Shown in pieces: positions 1-5,890 of a stretch of DNA of 6,071 nt. The translations under genes and the position numbers were made by a program. The notes under the pieces were generated by a model. That model saw only the letters and a program-made list of their open reading frames with translations, did no database searches and had not been told where the DNA came from. Each line of letters begins with the position of its first letter. The stretch's first letter is position 1. Source of the stretch: Clostridia bacterium (GTDB taxonomy: Bacteria > Bacillota_A > Clostridia > UBA1381); contig JAFZNF010000096.1 of assembly GCA_017553025.1 (NCBI GenBank), forward strand, positions 1-6,071, given 5' to 3'.

Positions 1-104
1 ATGCGGTCTGTGGTGAATGCCCTTCTGAAAGAATAACCTGTTGACCTTTGCAGAGCTGCCATTGTGGTCGTGGGCTTTATGGAAGTTTTTACCGACTCGA
101 GATC
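1..104 (-). other. Atypical 3' segment of the tilS reading frame
   Basis: The frame stays open for 34 codons beyond the conserved DGEI (residues 401-404) that normally lies about 25 residues before the TilS C-terminus. These residues include SIKPTTTMAALQRSTGYSF. They lack the expected hydrophobic-VxGxRIS...K-T..TK pattern, and neither alternative minus-strand frame supplies it. Possible explanations are a natural lineage-specific tail, a rearrangement, or a chimeric or low-quality sequence end. The sequence alone does not decide, and I recognise no other gene in these bases on either strand. Confidence 0.45.
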
Positions 105-1316
105 AATCTCGCCGTCTTTTGTAAGAATAGGTATATTAAGACGCTGATTTTGCGGTATTTTCTTATCGGTAAAATAGTCGGAAAGCCGCTTTTTTCCTGT
201 CATACCCACAGGGAAGAAGAAATCTCCGTCGCGCTTATTGCAAATGATAAGCCCATCTGTATCGGGAAGGGAAATTTTACCGTTTTTATCACTTTTTAAT
301 GTTACAGTAACACCTGGTTCGGGAATAAAAAGCGGTTTTTCGGGTATTATGGCGTATTCAAAACCAACATTTTCGGCTTTTTTATCTATAATCAGCTTTC
401 CGTAGGAAAGATAAGCAAAAAAACCGTTTGGTAAGTCTATTTTTGCCCCTGTCTGCCCCTTTTCCATAAGGTTAATAATCTTTTTAACAAAAGAAGCGGA
501 AAGATTTTGCAAAGATAGGGTTCTTTCCTTATAGTAAAGCTGAATAATGCGGAAAAGTACAGCAGGGTGCATATCTTTTAAGTATGAGGATAAAATCTCT
601 CCGTTATACAAGTTTTTTGAAAAGTTATCCAAAAAATCGGCATCAAATGATAGAAGCTCAGAATTTGCAGTAACGGTATTTACAAAGTTACTGTTAAAAG
701 TCTTTTCAATTTCCGGAATAAGAGAAAGTCTTATCTTGTTTCTTGTATATATTTCCTCAAAATTTGTTTCATCAGTTACAAAGCCAAAACCGTTTTTTTT
801 GCAAAATTCAATAATTTCCGCCTTCTTTATGTCAAGCAGAGGACGTATGACTTTTCCTCGAATATACGGTATTCCGCAAAGTCCGCCTGTCCCTGCACCG
901 CGCATAAAGTTAAAAAGAATAGTTTCGGCATTGTCATTTTTATTATGTGCGGTTGCAATTTTGTCATAACCAAGGCTCTCAAAAAATGAGTATCGGAAAT
1001 TTCTTGCACAAAGCTCTTCGCTTATGCCTTGCTCTTTTGCTTTCTCTTTTATATCTATTGTTGCGACTTCAAGAGGTATATTAAGACTTTTACATAATTC
1101 TTCGCAAAAATGCATATCACGGTCAGCGGTCTTGCGGAGCTGGTGATTTACGTGGGCTGCGCCAAGAGTAAAACCGTACATTTGTGATATTTCAATAAGT
1201 AAACGCAAAAGCGCAACAGAATCACTGCCTCCTGAAAGCGCTACTAAAACACGGTCGCCCTGACGTATCATATTATGCTTTTTTACGGTATTTAAAAGGG
1301 TCTTGGAAAGGTTCAT
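1..1316 (-). CDS. tilS: tRNA(Ile)-lysidine synthetase TilS, 3' end outside window
   Basis: TilS uses ATP to attach lysine to C34 of the CAU-anticodon tRNA-Ile, so that it reads AUA as isoleucine. It acts in the cytoplasm. My translation gives 438 codons with no stop before the left edge. The N-terminal PP-loop ATPase carries SGGSDS (about residues 28-33), HVNHQLR (55-61), an ATAHNKNDNAET stretch (about 120-131) and RGAGTGGL just after it, all TilS hallmarks. A C-terminal substrate-binding domain follows, with RDGDFFFP, a GKKRLSDYF-type stretch and a final ILTKDGEI ending near residue 404. The ATG directly follows the dnaB TAG stop in the same frame, and places the PP-loop at the usual distance from the start. 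The only upstream GGAGG lies inside dnaB. Residues 405-438 do not look like a TilS tail (see separate entry). The identity is secure; the true 3' end is not visible. Confidence 0.94.
   Translation of the reverse strand, partial: MNLSKTLLNTVKKHNMIRQGDRVLVALSGGSDSVALLRLLIEISQMYGFTLGAAHVNHQLRKTADRDMHFCEELCKSLNIPLEVATIDIKEKAKEQGISEELCARNFRYSFFESLGYDKIATAHNKNDNAETILFNFMRGAGTGGLCGIPYIRGKVIRPLLDIKKAEIIEFCKKNGFGFVTDETNFEEIYTRNKIRLSLIPEIEKTFNSNFVNTVTANSELLSFDADFLDNFSKNLYNGEILSSYLKDMHPAVLFRIIQLYYKERTLSLQNLSASFVKKIINLMEKGQTGAKIDLPNGFFAYLSYGKLIIDKKAENVGFEYAIIPEKPLFIPEPGVTVTLKSDKNGKISLPDTDGLIICNKRDGDFFFPVGMTGKKRLSDYFTDKKIPQNQRLNIPILTKDGEIDLESVKTSIKPTTTMAALQRSTGYSFRRAFTTDR
98..111. repeat. Short perfect inverted repeat CGAGAT-CA-ATCTCG
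   Basis: Two 6-bp arms are separated by 2 bp, with no further complementarity outward. The repeat lies exactly where the tilS reading frame stops resembling TilS. It has no T-run and is too short to be called a terminator. It could be chance or a fold-back junction. Confidence 0.5.
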
Positions 1317-2687
1317 CTACTGTTCATTTCCTCCGCTTTGGGTATCCTGTGCACCGTATTCAACATTTACAAATTTTGTGTATTTTCCCTGCCAGCCGAG
1401 TTTAAATGTACCGACTTCGCCTGTTCTGTGTTTTGCAATATTTATTTCAGCGATATTTTTATCGTTTGTGTCAGGATTATAATAATCGTCGCGGTATATG
1501 AAAATAACCATATCCGCGTCCTGCTCAATAGCACCCGATTCGCGTATATCGGAAAGCATCGGGCGTTTATCCTTTCTTGCCTCGTTGGCACGGGAAAGCT
1601 GGGAAAGCGCAATTACAGGGACATCAAGTTCCTTTGACATAATTTTTAAAGCCCGCGAAATTGCCGAAATTTCAACCTGACGCGATTCTGTGTGCGTATC
1701 GTCACGCATAAGCTGGAGGTAATCAATTACTACCATAGAAAGTCCGTGAACCTGTTTAATCCGCTGACATTTTGCGTGTATTTCCGAAACGGTTATATTT
1801 GAAGAGTCATCGATATAGAGCGGAGCTGAGGCAATTTTATCTAAAACCTTTCCGAGCCTTGCCCAGTCCTCGCCCTCAAATTTGCCTGACAGTATTTTTT
1901 GTGAGTCTATATATGCCTGTGAACATAGAATTCTGCGCACAATCATAGATTTGGGCATTTCAAGATTAAAAATAGCGACAGGCTTTTTGTTTGCAATTGC
2001 AACAGTTTCAGCTATATTTACGGCAAAGCTGGACTTTCCCATACCTGGACGTCCTGCTACAAGTATAAGCTCACCTCCGCGGAAACCGCCCGTGCGGTAA
2101 TTCAGCTCGTGAAAGCCTGTATCTATTCCCAAAAGCTTATCGGGATTTTTCGAGTTTTCTACCATTTCTTCATAAGTAGCCATAATAATGTCTTTGATTG
2201 GGGAGATTTCCTTTTGTTCACGGCTTGAGGAAATATCTAAAACAAGCTGTTCTGCGCGTGACAAAAGCTGTGATGCTTTGCCGTCCTCACCTGAAGAGAG
2301 TTTTTTAATTTCGCCCGCGGCGTTTGCAAGGTCGCGAAGCAGTGATTTTTCCTGGATTATGCGCGCGTAGTATTCAACGTTTTCCGTTGTGGAAATACTT
2401 GTCGCAACAGCTGTAAGATATGTTATACCGCCGACAGCATCAAGTTTATCATATCTTGTGAGTCTGTCACTTACCGTTACTATATCAACAGGAAGATTTT
2501 CATTAAAAAGCTCTGATACAACCTTAAAAATCTCACGGTTAGCATCATAATAAAAATCGGTATGCGAAAGCAACTCAATTGCTGTCACAAGCGACTTTTT
2601 GTCCTGTAAAATACAGCCTATTACGGCTTTTTCAGCCTCCGGACTGTTCGGAAGCTCAAAATCGCGCATATCATTAGTGTTAGCCAT
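1317..2687 (-). CDS. dnaB: Replicative DNA helicase DnaB
   Basis: This is the hexameric 5'-3' helicase that unwinds DNA at the replication fork and works with the loader and primase. It is named dnaC in Bacillus subtilis. The protein is 456 residues, normal for the family. The N-terminal primase-interacting domain begins at about residue 10 (LPNSPEAEKAVIG, LPVDIVTVSDRL) and a linker follows at about 150-185. The RecA-like ATPase domain has Walker A GRPGMGKSS (212-220), NLEMP with the likely catalytic Glu243, Walker B VVIDYLQLM (319-327), the ALSQLSR sensor with Gln362, DIRESGAIEQDAD (380-392) and KHRTG with the presumed arginine finger Arg421. No intein or insertion interrupts the motifs. The ATG is preceded by AAGGAG at 5-nt spacing. 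The gene lies 13 nt after rplI, the conserved Firmicutes order. The Gly-Gln-rich tail after residue 444 is variable in the family. Confidence 0.98.
   Translation of the reverse strand: MANTNDMRDFELPNSPEAEKAVIGCILQDKKSLVTAIELLSHTDFYYDANREIFKVVSELFNENLPVDIVTVSDRLTRYDKLDAVGGITYLTAVATSISTTENVEYYARIIQEKSLLRDLANAAGEIKKLSSGEDGKASQLLSRAEQLVLDISSSREQKEISPIKDIIMATYEEMVENSKNPDKLLGIDTGFHELNYRTGGFRGGELILVAGRPGMGKSSFAVNIAETVAIANKKPVAIFNLEMPKSMIVRRILCSQAYIDSQKILSGKFEGEDWARLGKVLDKIASAPLYIDDSSNITVSEIHAKCQRIKQVHGLSMVVIDYLQLMRDDTHTESRQVEISAISRALKIMSKELDVPVIALSQLSRANEARKDKRPMLSDIRESGAIEQDADMVIFIYRDDYYNPDTNDKNIAEINIAKHRTGEVGTFKLGWQGKYTKFVNVEYGAQDTQSGGNEQ
1330..1334 (-). promoter_or_regulatory. Putative tilS ribosome binding site inside dnaB
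   Basis: GGAGG on the minus strand lies within the last codons of dnaB, 13 nt before the tilS ATG. That spacing is longer than the usual 5-9 nt. With the stop and start codons directly adjoining (TAGATG), tilS initiation may partly depend on ribosomes terminating on dnaB. This is inferred from layout only. Confidence 0.6.
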
Positions 2688-2692
2688 AGTAT

Positions 2693-2698
2693 CTCCTT
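2693..2698 (-). promoter_or_regulatory. dnaB ribosome binding site
   Basis: AAGGAG on the minus strand lies 5 nt before the dnaB ATG, inside the 13-nt rplI-dnaB gap. It is strong and well spaced and supports the start at 2687. The gap is too short for a separate promoter or a terminator, so dnaB must be co-transcribed with rplI. Confidence 0.85.
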
Positions 2699-2700
2699 AA

Positions 2701-3147
2701 TTATTGACCGATAATTGTAACCTTTAGCATACCAACAACACCGGGGTATATTTTTACTTCTACATTGGTAGTACCCAAAACTTTTATGCCGTCGGGCATA
2801 ACAAATTTTTTCTTATCAATTTTTATGTGATGCTGCATAGTAAGTGCCTCGGCGACATCTTTTGAGGTTATTGAGCCGAAAAGTTTTCCGTTTTCGCCTG
2901 CTTTCGCGCTTAAGCGTACCTCTATCTTTTCCATCTTTTCCTTTTGGGAAATAGCCTCGTCAAGAGCCACCTGTTTTCTGTGAGCCTCCGCATCATTTTT
3001 GCCGTTTAATATATTTATATTGGTATTATTTGCCTCGCTTGCAAGCTTTTTGGGGAGCAGGTAGTTTCTCGCATATCCGTCGGACACCTCAACAAGCTGT
3101 CCCTTTTTTCCCTGACCTTTAATGTCCTGATTTAAAATAACCTTCAT
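2701..3147 (-). CDS. rplI: Large-subunit ribosomal protein bL9
   Basis: bL9 binds 23S rRNA at the base of the L1 stalk and extends away from the 50S subunit; it influences translational fidelity. From this start the protein is 148 residues, the usual family length. The N-terminal RNA-binding domain is seen as MKVILNQDIKGQGKKG followed by VEVSDGYARNYLLPKKLA (residues 1 to about 40). A charged helical linker covers about 45-75, and the C-terminal domain has GKLFGSITSKDVAEAL. An upstream in-frame ATG at 3171 would add eight residues and overlap gdpP. I rejected it because the canonical bL9 N-terminus begins at MKVIL and AAAGGA lies 8 nt before that codon. The gene is 4 nt after gdpP and 13 nt before dnaB, so translational coupling is plausible. 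Confidence 0.97.
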   Translation of the reverse strand: MKVILNQDIKGQGKKGQLVEVSDGYARNYLLPKKLASEANNTNINILNGKNDAEAHRKQVALDEAISQKEKMEKIEVRLSAKAGENGKLFGSITSKDVAEALTMQHHIKIDKKKFVMPDGIKVLGTTNVEVKIYPGVVGMLKVTIIGQ

Positions 3148-3151
3148 ATCA

Positions 3152-5155
3152 TCAGTCCTTTCTGTTTTCATTTATATAGTCATTTATTGCGTCTTTTAAA
3201 AGTATAAAGGCATCGTCAAAATCGGCTGCGTCAATCTTAGCGCCTGCGACGGTTGCGTGACCGCCGCCGCCTAATTTTTCGGCAATTATCTGCACATTTA
3301 CTTCTCCTAAAGAACGCGCTGAAAGCGATATACCGCCGTCATACTTGTAAAGTACAAATGCTGCGGCAATGCCGCTTATATTAAGCATTTCGTCTGCTGC
3401 GCGGGAGGATATGACACGCATATTCGGATAATCCTCGCGGCATATTGAGGCGAGCATATCATCTCCTACATAAACTGCATTTTCAACTATCTGCGCACGG
3501 CGGGTATAGTCCTCCATATCGGTGTTAAAAAGTTTGCGCACTTCGGAGGTATTGAGCCCGTATCTGCGCAGATATGATGCGGATTCAAATGTTCTGACTC
3601 CTGTCTTTACGGTAAAGTTTTTAGTGTCCATAAGAATTCCCACGTAAAGCGATTTTGCCTCAAAAGGAGTAAGTTTTTTGTCGTTATCGATATACTGAAG
3701 AATTTCCGTCGCCATTTCGCAGGTTGAAGATGCATACGGCTCGTGATATATTAAAGATGTGTTTGAAATAAAGTCGGTACTTCTTCTGTGGTGGTCTATA
3801 AGTACAACTTTTGCCGTCTTATTTAAAAGCTCAGGTTTCGGAAGCATAGACGGTCGGTGCGTATCCAAAATCACAAGCAGTGTATTCATTGTTATAATGC
3901 TTTCCGCCTCTTCGGGAGAAATTATCATTCCCGAATATTCGTCTATTTTGTCTGCCTCGTCCTTAAGCGGTTTTACGGCAGGGGAGCTATCCATAATAAT
4001 GTACGGAGTCTTATCCAGAACGCGTACGGCTCGCTGAAGCCCAAGCGCCGCTCCGAAAGAGTCATAATCAAGAGCCGTATGTCCCATAAATATAACTTTA
4101 TCAGAATTTGTGATGAAATCGCGCAAAGCGACTGAAAATGCACGGGTCTTAACGCGTGTACTTTTTTCGTAATCCTTTGCAATTCCGCCGAAAAAGCTAT
4201 ACTGCGTCGAGTCTTTTATAGCGGCCTGGTCTCCGCCGCGCCCGAGCGCCATATCTATTGCGGCGCGGGCATATGCGTTATTTTCAAGCAAAGTCCCGCC
4301 CACTCCGACGCCTATGCTTATAGTAACAGGCAGCTTTATTGACTCGCCAAGATTTCTTACTTGTTCCAAAATATCAAACTTTTTCTGAATGTAATTTTTG
4401 AGATATTGATGCTCGAAAAGGACAAGATATCTGTCCCGCTCGGTCTTTTTTAATACTCCCTTGCTCTCCGATACCCAGGCAATTATATATTTGTTTATTT
4501 TTGCCATTGTCTGCTGTGATTCCGAGTCGTCCATCTTCTGGAATATTTCATCATAATTATCAATGTTTATTATTGCAATATCGGTTTTTTCGTTATCATA
4601 CCGCTTGCGCAGATTTTCCGTTTCAGTCTTGTCAATGAAGTACAAAAGGACTGTAAAATCGGGTTTTTCAGGGGTTGAAATGCTGCTTTTTATTATATCG
4701 CCTACAACATTGTATTTATGCCCCTTGTAGTTTGCGTAGGTGTATATACTGCCTGTAGACTTCAAAATTTCCGACCATCTCAGTTCGGGCATAATTTCGC
4801 CGATGATGACGTTGTAAAGCTCGCCTGTGCCTACCATTTCGGCAAATAAATCGTTGAACCACGAGATTTGACCGTTGATTTGCAAAACCGCCATAGGGAG
4901 CGGGAATTTGCTTATCGCATCACCTGACATTCCGTCACGGGTCTCGGAAATCATCTTTATATATTTGGAAAAATCCGCACGGCTTTTTTTGATAAAAATA
5001 GAAGCACATATAATAAGCAGTACGGCAGTAGCCGCAAAAACAACAAAATTAAGAAAATTATCGTTTAGGAAGCTGTAGGCAGCCATAAAAAACAGAACTA
5101 AACCTGCAAATACTATTCCGTAGCTCTCGCTGCCTCCTGATATACGTTTTTTCAT
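3152..5155 (-). CDS. gdpP: Cyclic-di-AMP phosphodiesterase GdpP (PAS, degenerate GGDEF, DHH-DHHA1)
   Basis: This is a membrane-anchored enzyme of the GdpP/YybT family, which hydrolyses c-di-AMP to pApA and so affects potassium, osmotic and cell-wall homeostasis. The protein is 667 residues, close to the family's roughly 650-660. Two hydrophobic helices lie at about 13-30 and 34-55. A PAS-like domain follows at about 82-175, then a GGDEF-like domain at about 187-310. The position of the GGDEF signature reads ERDRYL (239-244), so it is degenerate and should not make c-di-GMP. The DHH domain has GHTALDYDSFGAA (358-370; His359, Asp363, Asp365), VILDTHR (Asp430), IDHHRR (453-458) and GILMDTKNF (Asp510), giving an intact metal-binding set. 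DHHA1 ends with GGGGHATVAGA (629-639). The ATG has AAGGAG at 5-nt spacing. It heads the rplI-dnaB-tilS unit and has a promoter just upstream. Substrate assignment rests on architecture. Confidence 0.96.
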   Translation of the reverse strand: MKKRISGGSESYGIVFAGLVLFFMAAYSFLNDNFLNFVVFAATAVLLIICASIFIKKSRADFSKYIKMISETRDGMSGDAISKFPLPMAVLQINGQISWFNDLFAEMVGTGELYNVIIGEIMPELRWSEILKSTGSIYTYANYKGHKYNVVGDIIKSSISTPEKPDFTVLLYFIDKTETENLRKRYDNEKTDIAIINIDNYDEIFQKMDDSESQQTMAKINKYIIAWVSESKGVLKKTERDRYLVLFEHQYLKNYIQKKFDILEQVRNLGESIKLPVTISIGVGVGGTLLENNAYARAAIDMALGRGGDQAAIKDSTQYSFFGGIAKDYEKSTRVKTRAFSVALRDFITNSDKVIFMGHTALDYDSFGAALGLQRAVRVLDKTPYIIMDSSPAVKPLKDEADKIDEYSGMIISPEEAESIITMNTLLVILDTHRPSMLPKPELLNKTAKVVLIDHHRRSTDFISNTSLIYHEPYASSTCEMATEILQYIDNDKKLTPFEAKSLYVGILMDTKNFTVKTGVRTFESASYLRRYGLNTSEVRKLFNTDMEDYTRRAQIVENAVYVGDDMLASICREDYPNMRVISSRAADEMLNISGIAAAFVLYKYDGGISLSARSLGEVNVQIIAEKLGGGGHATVAGAKIDAADFDDAFILLKDAINDYINENRKD
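3156..3161 (-). promoter_or_regulatory. rplI ribosome binding site that fixes the start at 3147
   Basis: AAAGGA on the minus strand lies 8 nt before the ATG at 3147, within the last codons of gdpP. The competing ATG at 3171 is upstream of this site and would give an eight-residue extension atypical of bL9, so the site decides in favour of 3147. Confidence 0.8.
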
Positions 5156-5160
5156 AAAAA

Positions 5161-5166
5161 CTCCTT
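5161..5166 (-). promoter_or_regulatory. gdpP ribosome binding site
   Basis: AAGGAG on the minus strand lies 5 nt before the ATG at 5155. It supports that start and leaves a leader of about 40 nt from the predicted transcription start. Confidence 0.85.
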
Positions 5167-5202
5167 AGCTTGAAAAATAGCAATATTTTCACTTATTATA
5201 TC

Positions 5203-5231
5203 ATTTTAACACATATACTATAATTAGTCAA
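5203..5231 (-). promoter_or_regulatory. Predicted sigma-A type promoter of the gdpP-rplI-dnaB-tilS unit
   Basis: On the minus strand there is TTGACT (5231-5226), a 17-nt spacer and TAAAAT (5208-5203). Each box matches consensus at five of six bases, and an extended -10 TG sits one base before the -10. Transcription would start near 5196. A second TATAAT (5200-5195) lies just downstream without an equally good -35. The three downstream genes have no gap long enough for their own intergenic promoter. Confidence 0.75.
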
Positions 5232-5249
5232 TAGTTAAAAAAACTGTTG
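5229..5249. repeat. Inverted repeat between the divergent -35 boxes, candidate operator
   Basis: CAATAGTT (5229-5236) and AACTGTTG (5242-5249) are complementary at seven of eight positions across a 5-nt A spacer. The outer CAA/TTG bases belong to the two -35 boxes themselves, so only the inner TAGTT/AACTG is extra symmetry. A regulator bound here would cover both -35 elements. I do not recognise the motif as the site of a particular regulator, and AT-rich spacers give such repeats by chance. Confidence 0.4.
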
Positions 5250-5275
5250 TAATTTGTAAAAAGATATGGTATAAT
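5247..5275 (+). promoter_or_regulatory. Predicted sigma-A type promoter of the PRTase-mtnN unit
   Basis: TTGTAA (5247-5252, four of six to consensus) is followed by a 17-nt spacer and a perfect TATAAT (5270-5275), with an extended -10 TG at 5267-5268. Transcription would begin near 5282, giving a leader of about 50 nt. The start of this promoter is only 15 nt from the -35 of the opposing gdpP promoter. Confidence 0.8.
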
Positions 5276-5320
5276 AACAGGGTGTTATCGGACTGTGATA
5301 GAATTAACTTAAAAATAATC

Positions 5321-5326
5321 AGGAGG
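5321..5326 (+). promoter_or_regulatory. PRTase ribosome binding site that fixes the start at 5333
   Basis: AGGAGG lies 6 nt before the ATG at 5333. An earlier in-frame ATG at 5282 coincides with the predicted transcription start and would have no ribosome binding site on the message, so 5333 is the start. Confidence 0.88.
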
Positions 5327-5332
5327 CACAAA

Positions 5333-5881
5333 ATGGATTACAAAACAACTTTAAACGGAAAAGAATACGGACTGCCGATAGTAGAAATAAAGCCCGGACT
5401 CTCTATTGCTTTATTCGATATGCTTTCATCAAGAGAGCTTGCTGCGGATTCATCAAAAGCTCTTTTTGATAAGCTCAAAGAGTCCGGGATAGACTTAGAA
5501 AAGGTGGATACCGTTCTTTCGGCAGAAACTAAGGGCGTTATTTTAGCATATAATATGGCTCAAAGCATTGGCTGCGATATGGTTATTCTAAGAAAAGAAC
5601 ACAAAATTTATCATAAAGAGGTAACCAAGGGCGCAGTAAACACATACACCACAAAAAATGAACATTTCTTGTATCTTGACAATAATCAGATACCAAAATT
5701 AAAGGGCAAAAATGTGCTTGTGGTTGATGATGTTGTTTCCACCGGCTCGTCGCTTGATGCTATGGAAAGCATTTTAGGTCAGGTGGGAGCAAATATTTAC
5801 GCAAAAGCATTTGTTTTTGCAGAGGGCGATGCGGCAAAACGTGACGATGTAATATATGTAAATCCGCTGCCGCTGTTTTAG
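5333..5881 (+). CDS. Adenine phosphoribosyltransferase-like protein (type I PRTase)
   Basis: Type I PRTases transfer phosphoribosyl from PRPP to a nucleobase; the likely reaction here is adenine + PRPP to AMP + PPi in purine salvage. The protein is 182 residues from the chosen start, close to usual Apt length. The PRPP-binding motif is VLVVDDVVSTGSS (about 128-140), with the acidic pair Asp132-Asp133. A pyrophosphate-loop-like SAETKG lies at about 63-68 and a flexible-loop candidate, LRKEHKIYHKEV, at about 86-97. The end, AEGDAAKRDDVIYVNPLPLF, resembles a clostridial Apt-related subfamily that I recognise from memory. The neighbour mtnN, 9 nt downstream, releases adenine, which supports adenine as substrate. 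The residues do not prove base specificity; a xanthine PRTase or a regulatory PRTase remains possible, so no symbol is given. Confidence 0.85.
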   Translation: MDYKTTLNGKEYGLPIVEIKPGLSIALFDMLSSRELAADSSKALFDKLKESGIDLEKVDTVLSAETKGVILAYNMAQSIGCDMVILRKEHKIYHKEVTKGAVNTYTTKNEHFLYLDNNQIPKLKGKNVLVVDDVVSTGSSLDAMESILGQVGANIYAKAFVFAEGDAAKRDDVIYVNPLPLF

Positions 5882-5890
5882 GAAACGGAT

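Noticed and set aside
98..111. Intrinsic terminator for the leftward operon
   Set aside because: The palindrome has only 6-bp arms with a 2-bp centre, lacks a following T-run on the minus strand, and lies inside an open reading frame.
48..969. Plus-strand open frames of 83 and 140 codons (48-299 and 547-969)
   Set aside because: They lie antisense within tilS, whose minus-strand translation carries clear PP-loop and C-terminal motifs. They have no ribosome binding site or recognisable domain.
1338..2370. Several plus-strand open frames of 60-99 codons
   Set aside because: All are antisense to dnaB, which has a complete motif set. They are by-products of its codon use.
3759..5078. Open frames on both strands inside gdpP
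   Set aside because: They overlap the DHH, PAS and membrane regions of an intact gdpP and have no independent support.
5282..5332. Longer PRTase start at 5282
   Set aside because: It coincides with the predicted transcription start, lacks a ribosome binding site and adds 17 residues atypical of the family. ATG 5333 has AGGAGG at 6 nt.
5282..5332. Possible riboswitch or attenuator in the PRTase leader
   Set aside because: The leader is only about 50 nt and the best pairing is TATC with GATA. There is no terminator stem or known riboswitch core.
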